A stretch of 64,000 bases of DNA from the NCBI GenBank assembly GCA_028288025.1, contig JAQBOM010000021.1:62001-126000 (forward strand), given 5' to 3'. Below the pieces are notes generated by a model. The model saw only the letters and a program-made list of their open reading frames with translations. It did not search any database and was not told the DNA's origin. Within the stretch, counting starts at the first letter, position 1; every line of letters starts with the position of its first letter. Shown here one piece after another: positions 20,737-30,507 of this stretch. This stretch comes from Mucilaginibacter sp. (lineage in GTDB: Bacteria > Bacteroidota > Bacteroidia > Sphingobacteriales > Sphingobacteriaceae). Made by a program: the position numbers and the translations under genes.

Positions 20737-22185
20737 ATGAAATCAGATACAGGACAACCAAAAATGAAACATCAGCTGGGCTTGCTGGATGGCACCATGA
20801 TCGTGGCAGGCTCCATGATCGGCTCGGGTATTTTTATTGTGAGCGCCGATATTACACGCAACGTTGGTTCAGCAGGCTGGCTCATCTTTGTATGGCTCAT
20901 CACGGGATTTATGACCATTACCGCCGCGGTAAGCTATGGCGAGCTAAGCGGCATGTTCCCAAAAGCCGGGGGGCAGTATGTTTATTTGAAAGAGGCTTAT
21001 AATAAATTGATCGCGTTTTTATACGGCTGGAGCTTTTTTGCCGTGATACAAACCGGCACTATAGCGGCTGTGGGCGTGGCATTTTCAAAATTTACCGCTT
21101 ATTTGATACCCGCGGTGAGCGAGGACAATATTGTATTCAGCACCTATTTGGGGAGCTGGCACTTAACCATAAGCGCTGCGCAATGTGTTTCAATCGTCGT
21201 GATCCTGTTGCTTACATTTATCAATACCAAAGGCGTTCAAAGCGGCAAGCTCATTCAAAATGTTTTTACTATAACCAAGCTGCTCAGTTTATTCGGCCTC
21301 ATCATTTTTGGTTTTATTGCTCTGAAGGGCGATGTATGGCACGCCAACTGGAGCAACGCCTGGAATATGCATAAACTAAACGCTGACGGAAGCATTGGGA
21401 GTTTAACGATAGCCGCCGCATTGGGCGCCATAGCAGCGTCTATGGTGGGTTCCATATTCAGCAGCGATTCGTGGAACAACGTTACCTTCATAGCCGGCGA
21501 AATGATTAACCCGAAACGCAACATCGGGCTAAGCTTGTTTTTGGGAACGTTGACCGTCACAATTATTTACATCTCAGCAAACGTGATGTACACCGGCGTA
21601 TTGTCGTTGCACGAGATCGCTACAGCGGATAAGGACCGCGTTGCCGTTGCTGCTTCGCACGTCATTTTCGGCAATGCCGGCACATTTGTTATCGCGATAA
21701 TGATCATGATCTCCACTTTTGGCTGCAACAACGGGCTTATTATGGCAGGCGCCCGGGTGTACCATACCATGGCAAAGGATGGTCTGTTTTTTAAGCGGAC
21801 AGGAACTTTAAACAAATTTGCCGTGCCCGAGTTTGGCTTGTGGATACAGGCTTTAGTAGCATCTATCCTTTGCCTGAGCGGCAAATACGGGGACCTATTG
21901 GATATGATCTCGTTCGTGGTAGTGATATTTTATGTGCTTACCATTTTTGGCATTTATAAATTAAGGGTCACACGGCCTGATGCTGAACGGCCATATAAGG
22001 CGTTTGGCTACCCGGTTCTACCAGCTATTTATATGATCATGGGCATCGCATTTTGTATTTTGCTGATCATTTATAAACCCAATTTCACCTGGCCCGGACT
22101 GATCATCGTGCTTATTGGTATTCCCATCTATTATATCACCCAACGTTATTCAAAACATGAAGGTCAAAAAGATCTGGCTGGTTAG
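20737..22185 (+). CDS. APC family amino acid permease
   Basis: GLLDGTMIVAGSMIGSGIFIV; the ORF track start at 20701 may be an N-terminal extension. Confidence 0.9.
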   Translation: MKSDTGQPKMKHQLGLLDGTMIVAGSMIGSGIFIVSADITRNVGSAGWLIFVWLITGFMTITAAVSYGELSGMFPKAGGQYVYLKEAYNKLIAFLYGWSFFAVIQTGTIAAVGVAFSKFTAYLIPAVSEDNIVFSTYLGSWHLTISAAQCVSIVVILLLTFINTKGVQSGKLIQNVFTITKLLSLFGLIIFGFIALKGDVWHANWSNAWNMHKLNADGSIGSLTIAAALGAIAASMVGSIFSSDSWNNVTFIAGEMINPKRNIGLSLFLGTLTVTIIYISANVMYTGVLSLHEIATADKDRVAVAASHVIFGNAGTFVIAIMIMISTFGCNNGLIMAGARVYHTMAKDGLFFKRTGTLNKFAVPEFGLWIQALVASILCLSGKYGDLLDMISFVVVIFYVLTIFGIYKLRVTRPDAERPYKAFGYPVLPAIYMIMGIAFCILLIIYKPNFTWPGLIIVLIGIPIYYITQRYSKHEGQKDLAG

Positions 22186-23569
22186 TTTATTTTTTATCGC
22201 GGGCAATACCTTTGCCCAAACGCTGGAGCATAATCTGCAGGCAGCATTTAACCGGTTACTGGCGGATAGCCAATGCCAGTACGCGTCAGTTTCGTTGACC
22301 GTTTTAGACGCTAAAACCGGTCAGCAGGTTTTTGCCGCTAACCCTGATATGGGCCTGGCCACTGCTTCAACTTTAAAGACCATCACCACCATAACCGCCT
22401 TTAACCTGCTTGGTAAAGATTTTCAATATCAAACGCAGTTTGGCTACAGCGGTTCAATAAGCGCCGATGGTACCCTTAACGGGGATGTTATTATAAAAGG
22501 CGCAGGCGACCCAACCTTAGGCAGCTGGCGATATGAAACAACCAAAGAGAGCTATATTCTGACCTTAATGGTTAACGCGCTTCAAAAAGCGGGGGTCAAG
22601 AAAATCAACGGGCGCGTTATTGGCGACGATTCGATATTTGGCTCGCAATCAATCCCCGACGGCTGGATATGGCAGGACGTAGGAAACTATTATGGCGCGG
22701 GCACATCCGGGCTTTGCTGGCGCGAAAACGCGTTTGATATAAAACTAAGAACTGACCGGATCGATAGCCCGGTCATTATCGCGCGCGAAATGCCGGCCAT
22801 GCCTTATCTCAGTTTTAAAAATGAATTGATCAACGCGCCCGCGGGTACCGGTGATAACGCATATGCTTATTTGCCTGTTGGCAATAACCTGGTATATGTA
22901 CGCGGAAGCTACGCAATAGATGAAAGCAAAAAAAGCATATCTGTGGCGCTTCCCGATCCGGCATTTGACGCGGCATTTCGCCTGACCGATACGCTGCGCC
23001 GTATCGGCATAATGATTAGCAAAGAACCGGAGTCGACAAATACATTAACTGCAAAAGCCGAACCAGTACCACAAATAGCCACGAATCTTACCACCATCCT
23101 ATCGCCCCCGCTCAGTAAAATAATTTACTGGCTCAACCAAAAAAGCATCAACCTGTATGCCGAGCAGTTGCTGAAAACAATTGCCTGGAAAGCCGGCAAG
23201 CAAGCTTCGACAGCCAATGGCGTTGAGGTACTACAAAACTTCTGGAAAGCGCGCGGCATCGACCCCAACTCGCTCAATATTTTCGATGGCAGCGGCCTTT
23301 CGCCCGGCGACAGGGCAACCACATTAACCATGGCAACCATCCTCCAATCAGCAAAAAAAGAAAGCTGGTTCCTCGATTTTTATCAGAGCCTGCCCACCTT
23401 TAATAATATGAAAATGAAAAGCGGCAGCATCAAAAATGTGCTCACATATACCGGCTACCAAACCTATAAAGGCCGCGAGCTCTGCTTTTCAATTATGATA
23501 AATAATTATAATGGTTCAAGCCGTGGGATTAGGGAAAAAATGTTTAGGGTTTTGAACGAACTGAAATAG
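22157..23569 (+). CDS. dacB: D-alanyl-D-alanine carboxypeptidase / endopeptidase (PBP4-type)
   Basis: Signal peptide MKVKKIWLVSLFFIAGNTFAQ; S13 motifs ASTLKT, DGSGLSPGDR, KSGS; overlaps the permease 3' end. Confidence 0.9.
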   Translation: MKVKKIWLVSLFFIAGNTFAQTLEHNLQAAFNRLLADSQCQYASVSLTVLDAKTGQQVFAANPDMGLATASTLKTITTITAFNLLGKDFQYQTQFGYSGSISADGTLNGDVIIKGAGDPTLGSWRYETTKESYILTLMVNALQKAGVKKINGRVIGDDSIFGSQSIPDGWIWQDVGNYYGAGTSGLCWRENAFDIKLRTDRIDSPVIIAREMPAMPYLSFKNELINAPAGTGDNAYAYLPVGNNLVYVRGSYAIDESKKSISVALPDPAFDAAFRLTDTLRRIGIMISKEPESTNTLTAKAEPVPQIATNLTTILSPPLSKIIYWLNQKSINLYAEQLLKTIAWKAGKQASTANGVEVLQNFWKARGIDPNSLNIFDGSGLSPGDRATTLTMATILQSAKKESWFLDFYQSLPTFNNMKMKSGSIKNVLTYTGYQTYKGRELCFSIMINNYNGSSRGIREKMFRVLNELK

Positions 23570-23580
23570 GCTGCACAGTC

Positions 23581-23613
23581 AGACTTCCGAAGTTTTGAAA
23601 ACTTTGGAAGTCT
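23581..23613 (+). terminator. Hairpin terminator AGACTTCCGAAGTTTTGAAAACTTTGGAAGTCT + T-run
   Basis: Nearly perfect stem (one G-U) followed by TTTTC. Confidence 0.75.
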
Positions 23614-23669
23614 TTTCTATTTCCCAAAACCTTTCTCTTTTAAAAAAGTATTACTTAAAAGAGATTATC

Positions 23670-24251
23670 ATGGCTACCATCCAAATTCTCAACAAAGAAA
23701 CATTATCGGATAAAAAATACCCGCTTAAATATATCCGGTACGAAAAACCTGATAGTGAAGGCAAATTTCAAAACCTTGAAAAAGAAGTATACTTCCGGCC
23801 TGATGCCGTAACGGCACTACTGGTTGACGATGAACGCAAAAAAATATTGCTAACCAGGCAATTCAGGCTGCCGGCGTTTTTAAACGGCAGCGACAGCGGC
23901 TATATGGTCGAAACCTGCGCTGGCATTATTGACGAAAACGAATCGCCCGAACAAACCATCCGCCGGGAAGCAGAAGAAGAAATGGGTTGTGAAATCCATG
24001 ACCTGGAGAAGGTAGCCGGTGCCTATACATCCTCGGGCGGCATAACCGAATTTGTGCATTTCTTCATCGCCAGGTACAATGACAAAGACCGGAATGGTAA
24101 GGGGGGAGGGTTAAAAGACGAAGGTGAAGATATTGAAATAATAGAAATGGGATTTAACGAAGCCCGCGAAAAGTTAAAACAAGGCGAATTTCGCGACGCT
24201 AAAACTATTTTATTGCTTCAGCATTTCTTTCTGAATCAAGGAGTTCGATGA
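23670..24251 (+). CDS. NUDIX hydrolase (ADP-sugar pyrophosphatase-like)
   Basis: Nudix box GIIDENESPEQTIRREAEEEMG; start at MATIQILNKE. Confidence 0.9.
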   Translation: MATIQILNKETLSDKKYPLKYIRYEKPDSEGKFQNLEKEVYFRPDAVTALLVDDERKKILLTRQFRLPAFLNGSDSGYMVETCAGIIDENESPEQTIRREAEEEMGCEIHDLEKVAGAYTSSGGITEFVHFFIARYNDKDRNGKGGGLKDEGEDIEIIEMGFNEAREKLKQGEFRDAKTILLLQHFFLNQGVR

Positions 24252-24266
24252 ATTAAAATTGGCACA

Positions 24267-24977
24267 TTAAATTCCCGACTTTATGCTATTAAATGGCAAT
24301 CCAAGACCACCGGCGGGGTATTGCGCAAGGACGCTATCCTTTAATGTAATATAATCTCCATTTTGAGTTACCTGCCATCTTTCGTTGCCGCCGTTGGTAA
24401 TTTTTAGCGGCATAGTGGCCGAAACTATTTTGGCGGTCGAATCCAGTTCGACCACATACAGATTACGTTTTTCATCTAAAAGATCTGTAAATGGGATAAT
24501 TACCGTATGGGTATAATCATCGATGTACCGGCCTAATATATTTTTATTGGCAATTTCCTTCGGCTGCAGAGACAACAAATGTTTTACCCTGGCCGTACTT
24601 AAACCAAATATCCTTACTCTAACCGTATTACCATTTATATCCCGAAGCGTATCGGTCGGTTTAATTTCATTTTCTTTTACATACCTGGCGGAAGCGTAAT
24701 AGCTATTATCGCCGGTACTGATTTCGGCATTACCGGGCAGCAGGTAATGAATTTCCAGGTTTTTTATTTGGGCGCTATCCGTTTTTAATTTACCAGCTAT
24801 TTCTGCCAGTTCCGCCGCCGAGATACGCGTATCGATATGGACGTTTACAGTTGTAAGGGTATCGCTTTTTAAAACTTTCGACACCGTGTAACGCGGTATA
24901 CTTTGCGCTGGTTTTTTACAGGCAAAACTAATACTCAATAAAGCCGGCAAAATAATGAGGTTAAAGAAATTTTTCAT
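24267..24977 (-). CDS. Hypothetical lipoprotein
   Basis: MKNFFNLIILPALLSISFAC lipoprotein signal. Confidence 0.7.
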   Translation of the reverse strand: MKNFFNLIILPALLSISFACKKPAQSIPRYTVSKVLKSDTLTTVNVHIDTRISAAELAEIAGKLKTDSAQIKNLEIHYLLPGNAEISTGDNSYYASARYVKENEIKPTDTLRDINGNTVRVRIFGLSTARVKHLLSLQPKEIANKNILGRYIDDYTHTVIIPFTDLLDEKRNLYVVELDSTAKIVSATMPLKITNGGNERWQVTQNGDYITLKDSVLAQYPAGGLGLPFNSIKSGI

Positions 24978-25052
24978 GTATGTGATCAATCCTAAAAATG
25001 CAAATGTATTTACTATTTTCAGTATTCAAATAACCTGCACCTAAGTATTGGT

Positions 25053-26990
25053 TTACTTTATCAAAGTAACGTATCCGCTTTGTGTGCTATTCTTGTTATC
25101 AGGCATGGTATACCTAGCTACCCAGTAATAAACACCATAAGGCGCTGGCTTGCCATTATGTTTCCCATCCCAACCGGTATAAAGGCTCTTTGACTGAAAA
25201 ATCAACGCACCCCAGCGATCATAAATTAAAAGTTGGTAAATAACCGGATCACTATTCTGGTTAGGTCTGAAAACATCATTTATACCGTCGGCATTGGGTG
25301 TAAATGCATTGGGGAAAACCATAGGTATACATTCATCTTGCGGGATGTTGATTAAAAGTGTATCCACAACGCAGCCTCCTTGATTAAGCACACTAAAATA
25401 ATTGTACCCGGGACTCAAATTTTTAATGGTTTGATTCAGGGGATAAATATCTGTCCCATGTTTTATTGTGGTAGCGCCATTGCTGTTGCCATTAATGGTA
25501 AATTGAATTTCACCTGGTAAGGCGCACTCGGCATTTTTAACCAAATAAGTTATTGCCGGCTTATTTAATGTGTAATCGGGTACAATAACCTGTTGCTCTG
25601 CTTTATCACCTCCCGATGAAGTGATAATCAAATCGTAGGTTCCTGGCTTAATAAAATCAAATACACCTGTTGTATCACTAACGTTATTAAGGGTATATGT
25701 ATAATTATCCGGATGGGCTATTGTAGTTACAGTAATACTTGCCTGCCCAAATACATCACATTCAGGGTCAACTTTTATGTTACTAATAATGATTGGAGGA
25801 CATACATCCTGCTGTAATAAATAATCTTTTTCATCAGCAATACAACCTTTACTATTTAAAATGGTAAAATGATATGTCCCCGCAACTAAACCGGTAAACT
25901 TATGATCAAAGCCGAAAGTATTGTTTCCATATTTTATACTATAAGTTGTATTAGATATACCTGCATCCAGCTTAATTGTCCCTGTAATATCACATACCGG
26001 GTTTTTTAGCGTTGCCGTTATTACAGGATTATTAATGGTAAAGTCAGGTATTTTAAAACTGGTATCAGTTGGCGCCGGAACACCACTCGATATAATGTTT
26101 AGTTGATAGGTACCGGGGGCAAGGTTGTTAAATATCCCTGTTGTATTACTTTGACCGGTGTTAAGCGTAAATTTATACTGACTGGTATCAGGTTTACAAA
26201 CAATAGTCACATTTGCTTTATTAAAAACATCGCATGCCTGGCTGATATTAAAGCTGCTTATATTAATTCTTTCAACTATCCCTGCTTCAGTTGCACTGCC
26301 AGCATCAAAAATCGCGAAGGGCACAGTACCGACCACGCCTGCCACGGTTTTATTTTGCATGTCCAATTCAAGTACCTTGGTTCCGCCAGAACCAGAATCA
26401 AATGCATACATGATGTTTCGCCCGTTTTTAATCACATTTGCCAAACCCAGAATAAAAGTGCCGGGAATTGAAATATAAAGTGTGCTTTTTGAGGGATCGC
26501 TTAAATTTACGGCAACAATTCCCTCCGGTGCTGCCATATATAATTGATTATTAAAAAAAGCAAGGTCGCCACCGGCGCTGTAAGGCATTATTCCCAAAAG
26601 TTTGGGAACGGGATTAGCGCTTTTGGAATCGATGGAATAAAGCTGGTAACCGTATGCATAATATAATTTTCCTTGCTGATCAATTGTTAATGCATTTCCA
26701 AGAACACCTCCTGATATCAGCTTACAATTAGTTATGGGATAAGTGCCGGTAGTTATGTCGGCCGAATAAAGATTACCATTCACGGTATTGTAATAAATTT
26801 TATTACCGGCTATAGCTATTGAAAAATACTGATAATCTCCGCAACCCTGAACAGACTTAAAGGTTGGGACGTTATTGGTTATGGTTACCAGTAATAACTG
26901 ACCCAAAGAATTTGCAGCATAAAACTGCTGGCTATTTCCCTTAAAAGAAATGAAAATAAATAAGATAAAAAGAAGTAATTTTTCTCTCAA
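25053..26990 (-). CDS. Secreted protein with type B gliding-motility/T9SS C-terminal domain
   Basis: C-terminus PNAFTPNADGINDVFRP...LLIYDRWGALIFQS...GWDGKHNGKPAPYGVYYW; signal peptide. Confidence 0.92.
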   Translation of the reverse strand: MREKLLLFILFIFISFKGNSQQFYAANSLGQLLLVTITNNVPTFKSVQGCGDYQYFSIAIAGNKIYYNTVNGNLYSADITTGTYPITNCKLISGGVLGNALTIDQQGKLYYAYGYQLYSIDSKSANPVPKLLGIMPYSAGGDLAFFNNQLYMAAPEGIVAVNLSDPSKSTLYISIPGTFILGLANVIKNGRNIMYAFDSGSGGTKVLELDMQNKTVAGVVGTVPFAIFDAGSATEAGIVERINISSFNISQACDVFNKANVTIVCKPDTSQYKFTLNTGQSNTTGIFNNLAPGTYQLNIISSGVPAPTDTSFKIPDFTINNPVITATLKNPVCDITGTIKLDAGISNTTYSIKYGNNTFGFDHKFTGLVAGTYHFTILNSKGCIADEKDYLLQQDVCPPIIISNIKVDPECDVFGQASITVTTIAHPDNYTYTLNNVSDTTGVFDFIKPGTYDLIITSSGGDKAEQQVIVPDYTLNKPAITYLVKNAECALPGEIQFTINGNSNGATTIKHGTDIYPLNQTIKNLSPGYNYFSVLNQGGCVVDTLLINIPQDECIPMVFPNAFTPNADGINDVFRPNQNSDPVIYQLLIYDRWGALIFQSKSLYTGWDGKHNGKPAPYGVYYWVARYTMPDNKNSTQSGYVTLIK

Positions 26991-27090
26991 GTATTAGCGC
27001 TTTATTGTAATAAGATAATGCAAAGAATTTCGATAAATATAAGTAAATCCCGCAGTAAGGAGATAGCCGGAATGATTGAGGTATTAAAAA

Positions 27091-28929
27091 CTAGATGATC
27101 CCATATAACGAACCGCCCTTCTCTCCCATTTTATCTACCAGTTTTTCGATCAGCGGGTCTTTTTCGAGCACAGGGGCGTGGTGGGGTTTTATACGCGCGT
27201 CGATGATCAATGGGCCTTTGCATCCCCAATGCTTGTGTTCGGTAAAACTGTTGATCCCATAAATATCATGCGATGGGTTACTGCGGGTAAAGGTTACCCA
27301 TACAAAATTGTTGATATTTTGCGCGGTAAAAGCGGCATCGTCACAAAGCACCATAAGCGGCATGCCGGTTAGATCGGCACCTTTTAAATGTTCGTTAAGG
27401 CCCATTAACAATGAAGGTATATCGCTGTGTTTTATCTTTTTAGAGATCTCGATCGCCATTACACCGGGCATCACCATTTTATGTATATCGAAGGGCTGCG
27501 GCAAGCTAACCCCGGCAGGGAGCCTGTTCCATAACGGCCTTTTCACATCTCCGGCAGCTGCAATAACCACTTTGCTGCCCGAATTGAGGCCATCCCCGCT
27601 ATAATCAAGTGTGTCTATAGTGGTTTGGGTATAAAAATGAAGATCGCGGGTAAAGTCAGCCCTTTGAAGCATATGATTTAAAAAACCGGCAATGTTATTT
27701 ACATTTAAGGTTTTGTCATCTTCCTGTGCCGCAATAAAAAGATATTTGGCCAGGCTTAGCTGGCTTTTTCCAAGGATATGGTTGGCTATGGTTAATATTT
27801 CCTGTGGTTTGCGTTCTTTGAGGTATGGGGTATACCGCTCGCTGCCGATAGCAAATAACAAGGGATGTACACCCGCGGCATCAACCGCGTTTACCGCATG
27901 TAAACCGGGGATCTCTGTTGATATAGCCGAACCTGTAATTTCATGAATAAGCGCGCCGAAACTGGTATCCTCCTGCGGCGGTCGCCCCACCACGGTAAAC
28001 GACCAAATGGCATCCTTGCGGTGATAAACATTATGCACTTTTAATAACGGAAACAGGTGCTTTAAACTGTAATAGCCCAAATGATCGCCAAATGGCCCCT
28101 CGGGTTTATTATCATGCGGCATTACGGTTCCGGTTATCACAAAATCAGCATCGGCAGAAATGCAAAAGCCTTCCTTATCATAAAAGTGGCGAAAACGGCG
28201 GTTGCCCAGCGCTCCCGCAAAGGTCATCTCCGACAAACCCTCGGGCAGCGGCATTACTGCTGACACCGGGTGCGCAGGCGGACCGCCTATAAATATACTT
28301 ACTTTCAAAGGCTGTCCTTTAGCATTGGCTTTGGTTTGATGCACGCCGATGCCCCTGTGCAATTGGTAATGTAAACCAACCTCCTGATCAGGAATATAAT
28401 CATTGCCACCCATCTGGATACGGTACATACCCAGGTTGGCGTTCATAATGCCGGGCTTATCCGCATCCTCGGTATATACCTGGGGCATGGTTACAAACGG
28501 ACCACCATCATTGGGCCAATTCACAATTTGCGGCAAATCGCCGATCTGGCATTTCCCAAAACTTATCGGGACATTCCTGCTTGTTTTCATCGGCAACGCC
28601 GATAATGCTGTTAGTGCTACGTTGGCGTATTTAAACGGATTTCTAATGGCTTTTAGCGGATCAGACTTTAGGTCGATCAGGGTTTTAACTTTATCCAGCG
28701 AATCCCGGAAAATAAACCGGGAACGTTCAAGCGTGCCAAAAAGATTAGAAACCGCCGGGAACTTACTGCAGTTTACATTTTCAAACAATAAAGCCGGCCC
28801 CTGGTGCTCAAAAACGCGCAGGTGTATGGCAGCCATTTGCAGGTACGGGTCAACTTCCTCTTTTATACGTATCAAATGCCCGTTTTTTTCGAGGTCGGCA
28901 ACGCACGCTTGTAAACTTTTGTAACCCAT
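27091..28929 (-). CDS. UbiD family decarboxylase
   Basis: MGYKSLQACVADLEKNGHLIRIKEEVDP; HRGIGVHQTKANAKGQPLKVSIFIGGPP; TFGALIHEIT-type motifs. Confidence 0.92.
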   Translation of the reverse strand: MGYKSLQACVADLEKNGHLIRIKEEVDPYLQMAAIHLRVFEHQGPALLFENVNCSKFPAVSNLFGTLERSRFIFRDSLDKVKTLIDLKSDPLKAIRNPFKYANVALTALSALPMKTSRNVPISFGKCQIGDLPQIVNWPNDGGPFVTMPQVYTEDADKPGIMNANLGMYRIQMGGNDYIPDQEVGLHYQLHRGIGVHQTKANAKGQPLKVSIFIGGPPAHPVSAVMPLPEGLSEMTFAGALGNRRFRHFYDKEGFCISADADFVITGTVMPHDNKPEGPFGDHLGYYSLKHLFPLLKVHNVYHRKDAIWSFTVVGRPPQEDTSFGALIHEITGSAISTEIPGLHAVNAVDAAGVHPLLFAIGSERYTPYLKERKPQEILTIANHILGKSQLSLAKYLFIAAQEDDKTLNVNNIAGFLNHMLQRADFTRDLHFYTQTTIDTLDYSGDGLNSGSKVVIAAAGDVKRPLWNRLPAGVSLPQPFDIHKMVMPGVMAIEISKKIKHSDIPSLLMGLNEHLKGADLTGMPLMVLCDDAAFTAQNINNFVWVTFTRSNPSHDIYGINSFTEHKHWGCKGPLIIDARIKPHHAPVLEKDPLIEKLVDKMGEKGGSLYGII

Positions 28930-29098
28930 ACAGAGGAAATTGCCCCCGAAAATAAACCTAATAACGCTGACACCCAAATTTTGACTGCAACTACCTTGCT
29001 TATTTACAAATTCTCAACTAATTCTATAGACAAACATTAAAGTATAACCTTAAAAAAAGTTATTATTACTTTAGCCCCGTAACATTTTTGCCGGGTTA

Positions 29099-29935
29099 AT
29101 GTCGATACTTGTTTTTACTATAATTTTGCTTTGCGGCTCCTATTTTGCCGGGTTATTGGGGTCGTTAACCGGCCTTGGCGGCGGAGTGGTAATTATACCA
29201 CTGCTTACCTTGCTGCTTAACGTTGACATCCATTATGCTATCGGTGCATCACTTGTTTCGGTGATCGCCACCTCATCGGGTTCAGCTGCGGCATACGTTA
29301 AGGAAGGGATAACCAACATGCGCCTCGGCATGTTTTTAGAAATTGCTACCACAGCCGGCGCAATGTGCGGCGCAATAATAGCAGTTTACATTCCCACCCA
29401 TTATATAGCCATATTGTTCGGCGTCATTTTAATCTGTTCAGCCCTGTTATCCCTTCGAAAAAAAGCGGAACACATCACGCATCAAAAAAGCTACCTGGCC
29501 GAAAAATTAAAGCTAAGCGGCAGTTATCCTACAAACACCGGCACTGTCGAGTATGGCATAAGCCGGGTAGGCGGCGGTTTTTTTATGATGCTTTTTGCCG
29601 GCGCTATATCCGGGTTGTTGGGAATAGGGTCTGGGGCGCTAAAAGTGGTGGCGATGGATACCATCATGCGTATACCTTTTAAGGTTTCAACCACCACCAG
29701 CAATTTTATGATAGGCGTTACGGCTTCGGCAAGCGCGGTGGTGTATTTGCAAAGAGGCTATATAAGCCCGGGGTTAGTAATGCCCGTTGTAATAGGCGTA
29801 TTATTGGGAGCGTTAACCGGATCAAAAATATTGGTGCATACTACCTCTTCAGGATGGCTGCGATGGGTTTTTGCGATCGTTGTAACATTCCTGGCAAGCC
29901 AGATGATATATAATGGGATTACAGGGAGAATTTGA
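29099..29935 (+). CDS. TauE/SafE (TSUP) family permease
   Basis: GSLTGLGGGVVIIPLLTLLL and GLLGIGSGALKV repeats. Confidence 0.92.
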   Translation: MSILVFTIILLCGSYFAGLLGSLTGLGGGVVIIPLLTLLLNVDIHYAIGASLVSVIATSSGSAAAYVKEGITNMRLGMFLEIATTAGAMCGAIIAVYIPTHYIAILFGVILICSALLSLRKKAEHITHQKSYLAEKLKLSGSYPTNTGTVEYGISRVGGGFFMMLFAGAISGLLGIGSGALKVVAMDTIMRIPFKVSTTTSNFMIGVTASASAVVYLQRGYISPGLVMPVVIGVLLGALTGSKILVHTTSSGWLRWVFAIVVTFLASQMIYNGITGRI

Positions 29936-29986
29936 GACGGGCTAATGTTCATAGCAAAAATAAATCAGATGTATCATTTTGTGAGA

Positions 29987-30032
29987 GATACACGTGATAC
30001 AGATGATACACGTGATACAGTATGATACACGT
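29987..30032. repeat. Nonamer array GATACACGT/GATACAGAT/GATACACGT/GATACAGTAT/GATACACGT
   Basis: Five units of GATACANNT read directly (fourth is 10 bp). Confidence 0.85.
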
Positions 30033-30117
30033 TAGTTTAAGGACAGCTGCAAGCCGACATATACGATCACCACTTTAAGTAAACGACATTGAATTATAGC
30101 CCGTTAACTATCAATAA

Positions 30118-30498
30118 ATGAAAAAATTCAAAGATACCGATATGCAACTGCTGCTGGGCCGGGTGCTTCGCGCCGGAACAATAACTTCTGTTAGTATCGT
30201 TTTTTTTGGCGGTGTAATTTATCTTCACAGGCACGGGCATTTCATGGCCGATTACAAAATATTTACCGGCACGCCGGCTTTCCTGCATCAAACCGGGAGC
30301 CTTTTTGAAGGGGTAATGGCTTTACGGGGCCAGGCCATCATTCAAATTGGCATTTTACTATTGATCGCAACCCCAATATTGCGGGTAATATTTTCGGCCA
30401 TTGGCTTTGTGCTTGAAAAAGACTACCTGTACGTGGGCATCAGCCTGCTGGTATTACTTATTATTTTCATGAGTATGTTGGGTGGGCATACCGGCTAA
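30118..30498 (+). CDS. DUF1634 family membrane protein
   Basis: Three-helix protein next to a TSUP permease, a familiar pairing. Confidence 0.85.
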   Translation: MKKFKDTDMQLLLGRVLRAGTITSVSIVFFGGVIYLHRHGHFMADYKIFTGTPAFLHQTGSLFEGVMALRGQAIIQIGILLLIATPILRVIFSAIGFVLEKDYLYVGISLLVLLIIFMSMLGGHTG

Positions 30499-30507
30499 AG
30501 GCATAAT

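Noticed and set aside
25053-26990. Adhesin or novel surface system from the internal repeats of the type B C-terminal protein
   Set aside because: Internal DVFGQA/PGTYDLII-like repeats are typical of Ig-like or SprB-like repeats in gliding-motility-associated proteins; ordinary for the phylum.
28403-28924. 173-aa ORF opposite the UbiD-family gene
   Set aside because: Antisense shadow of a high-confidence CDS, no recognisable motifs.
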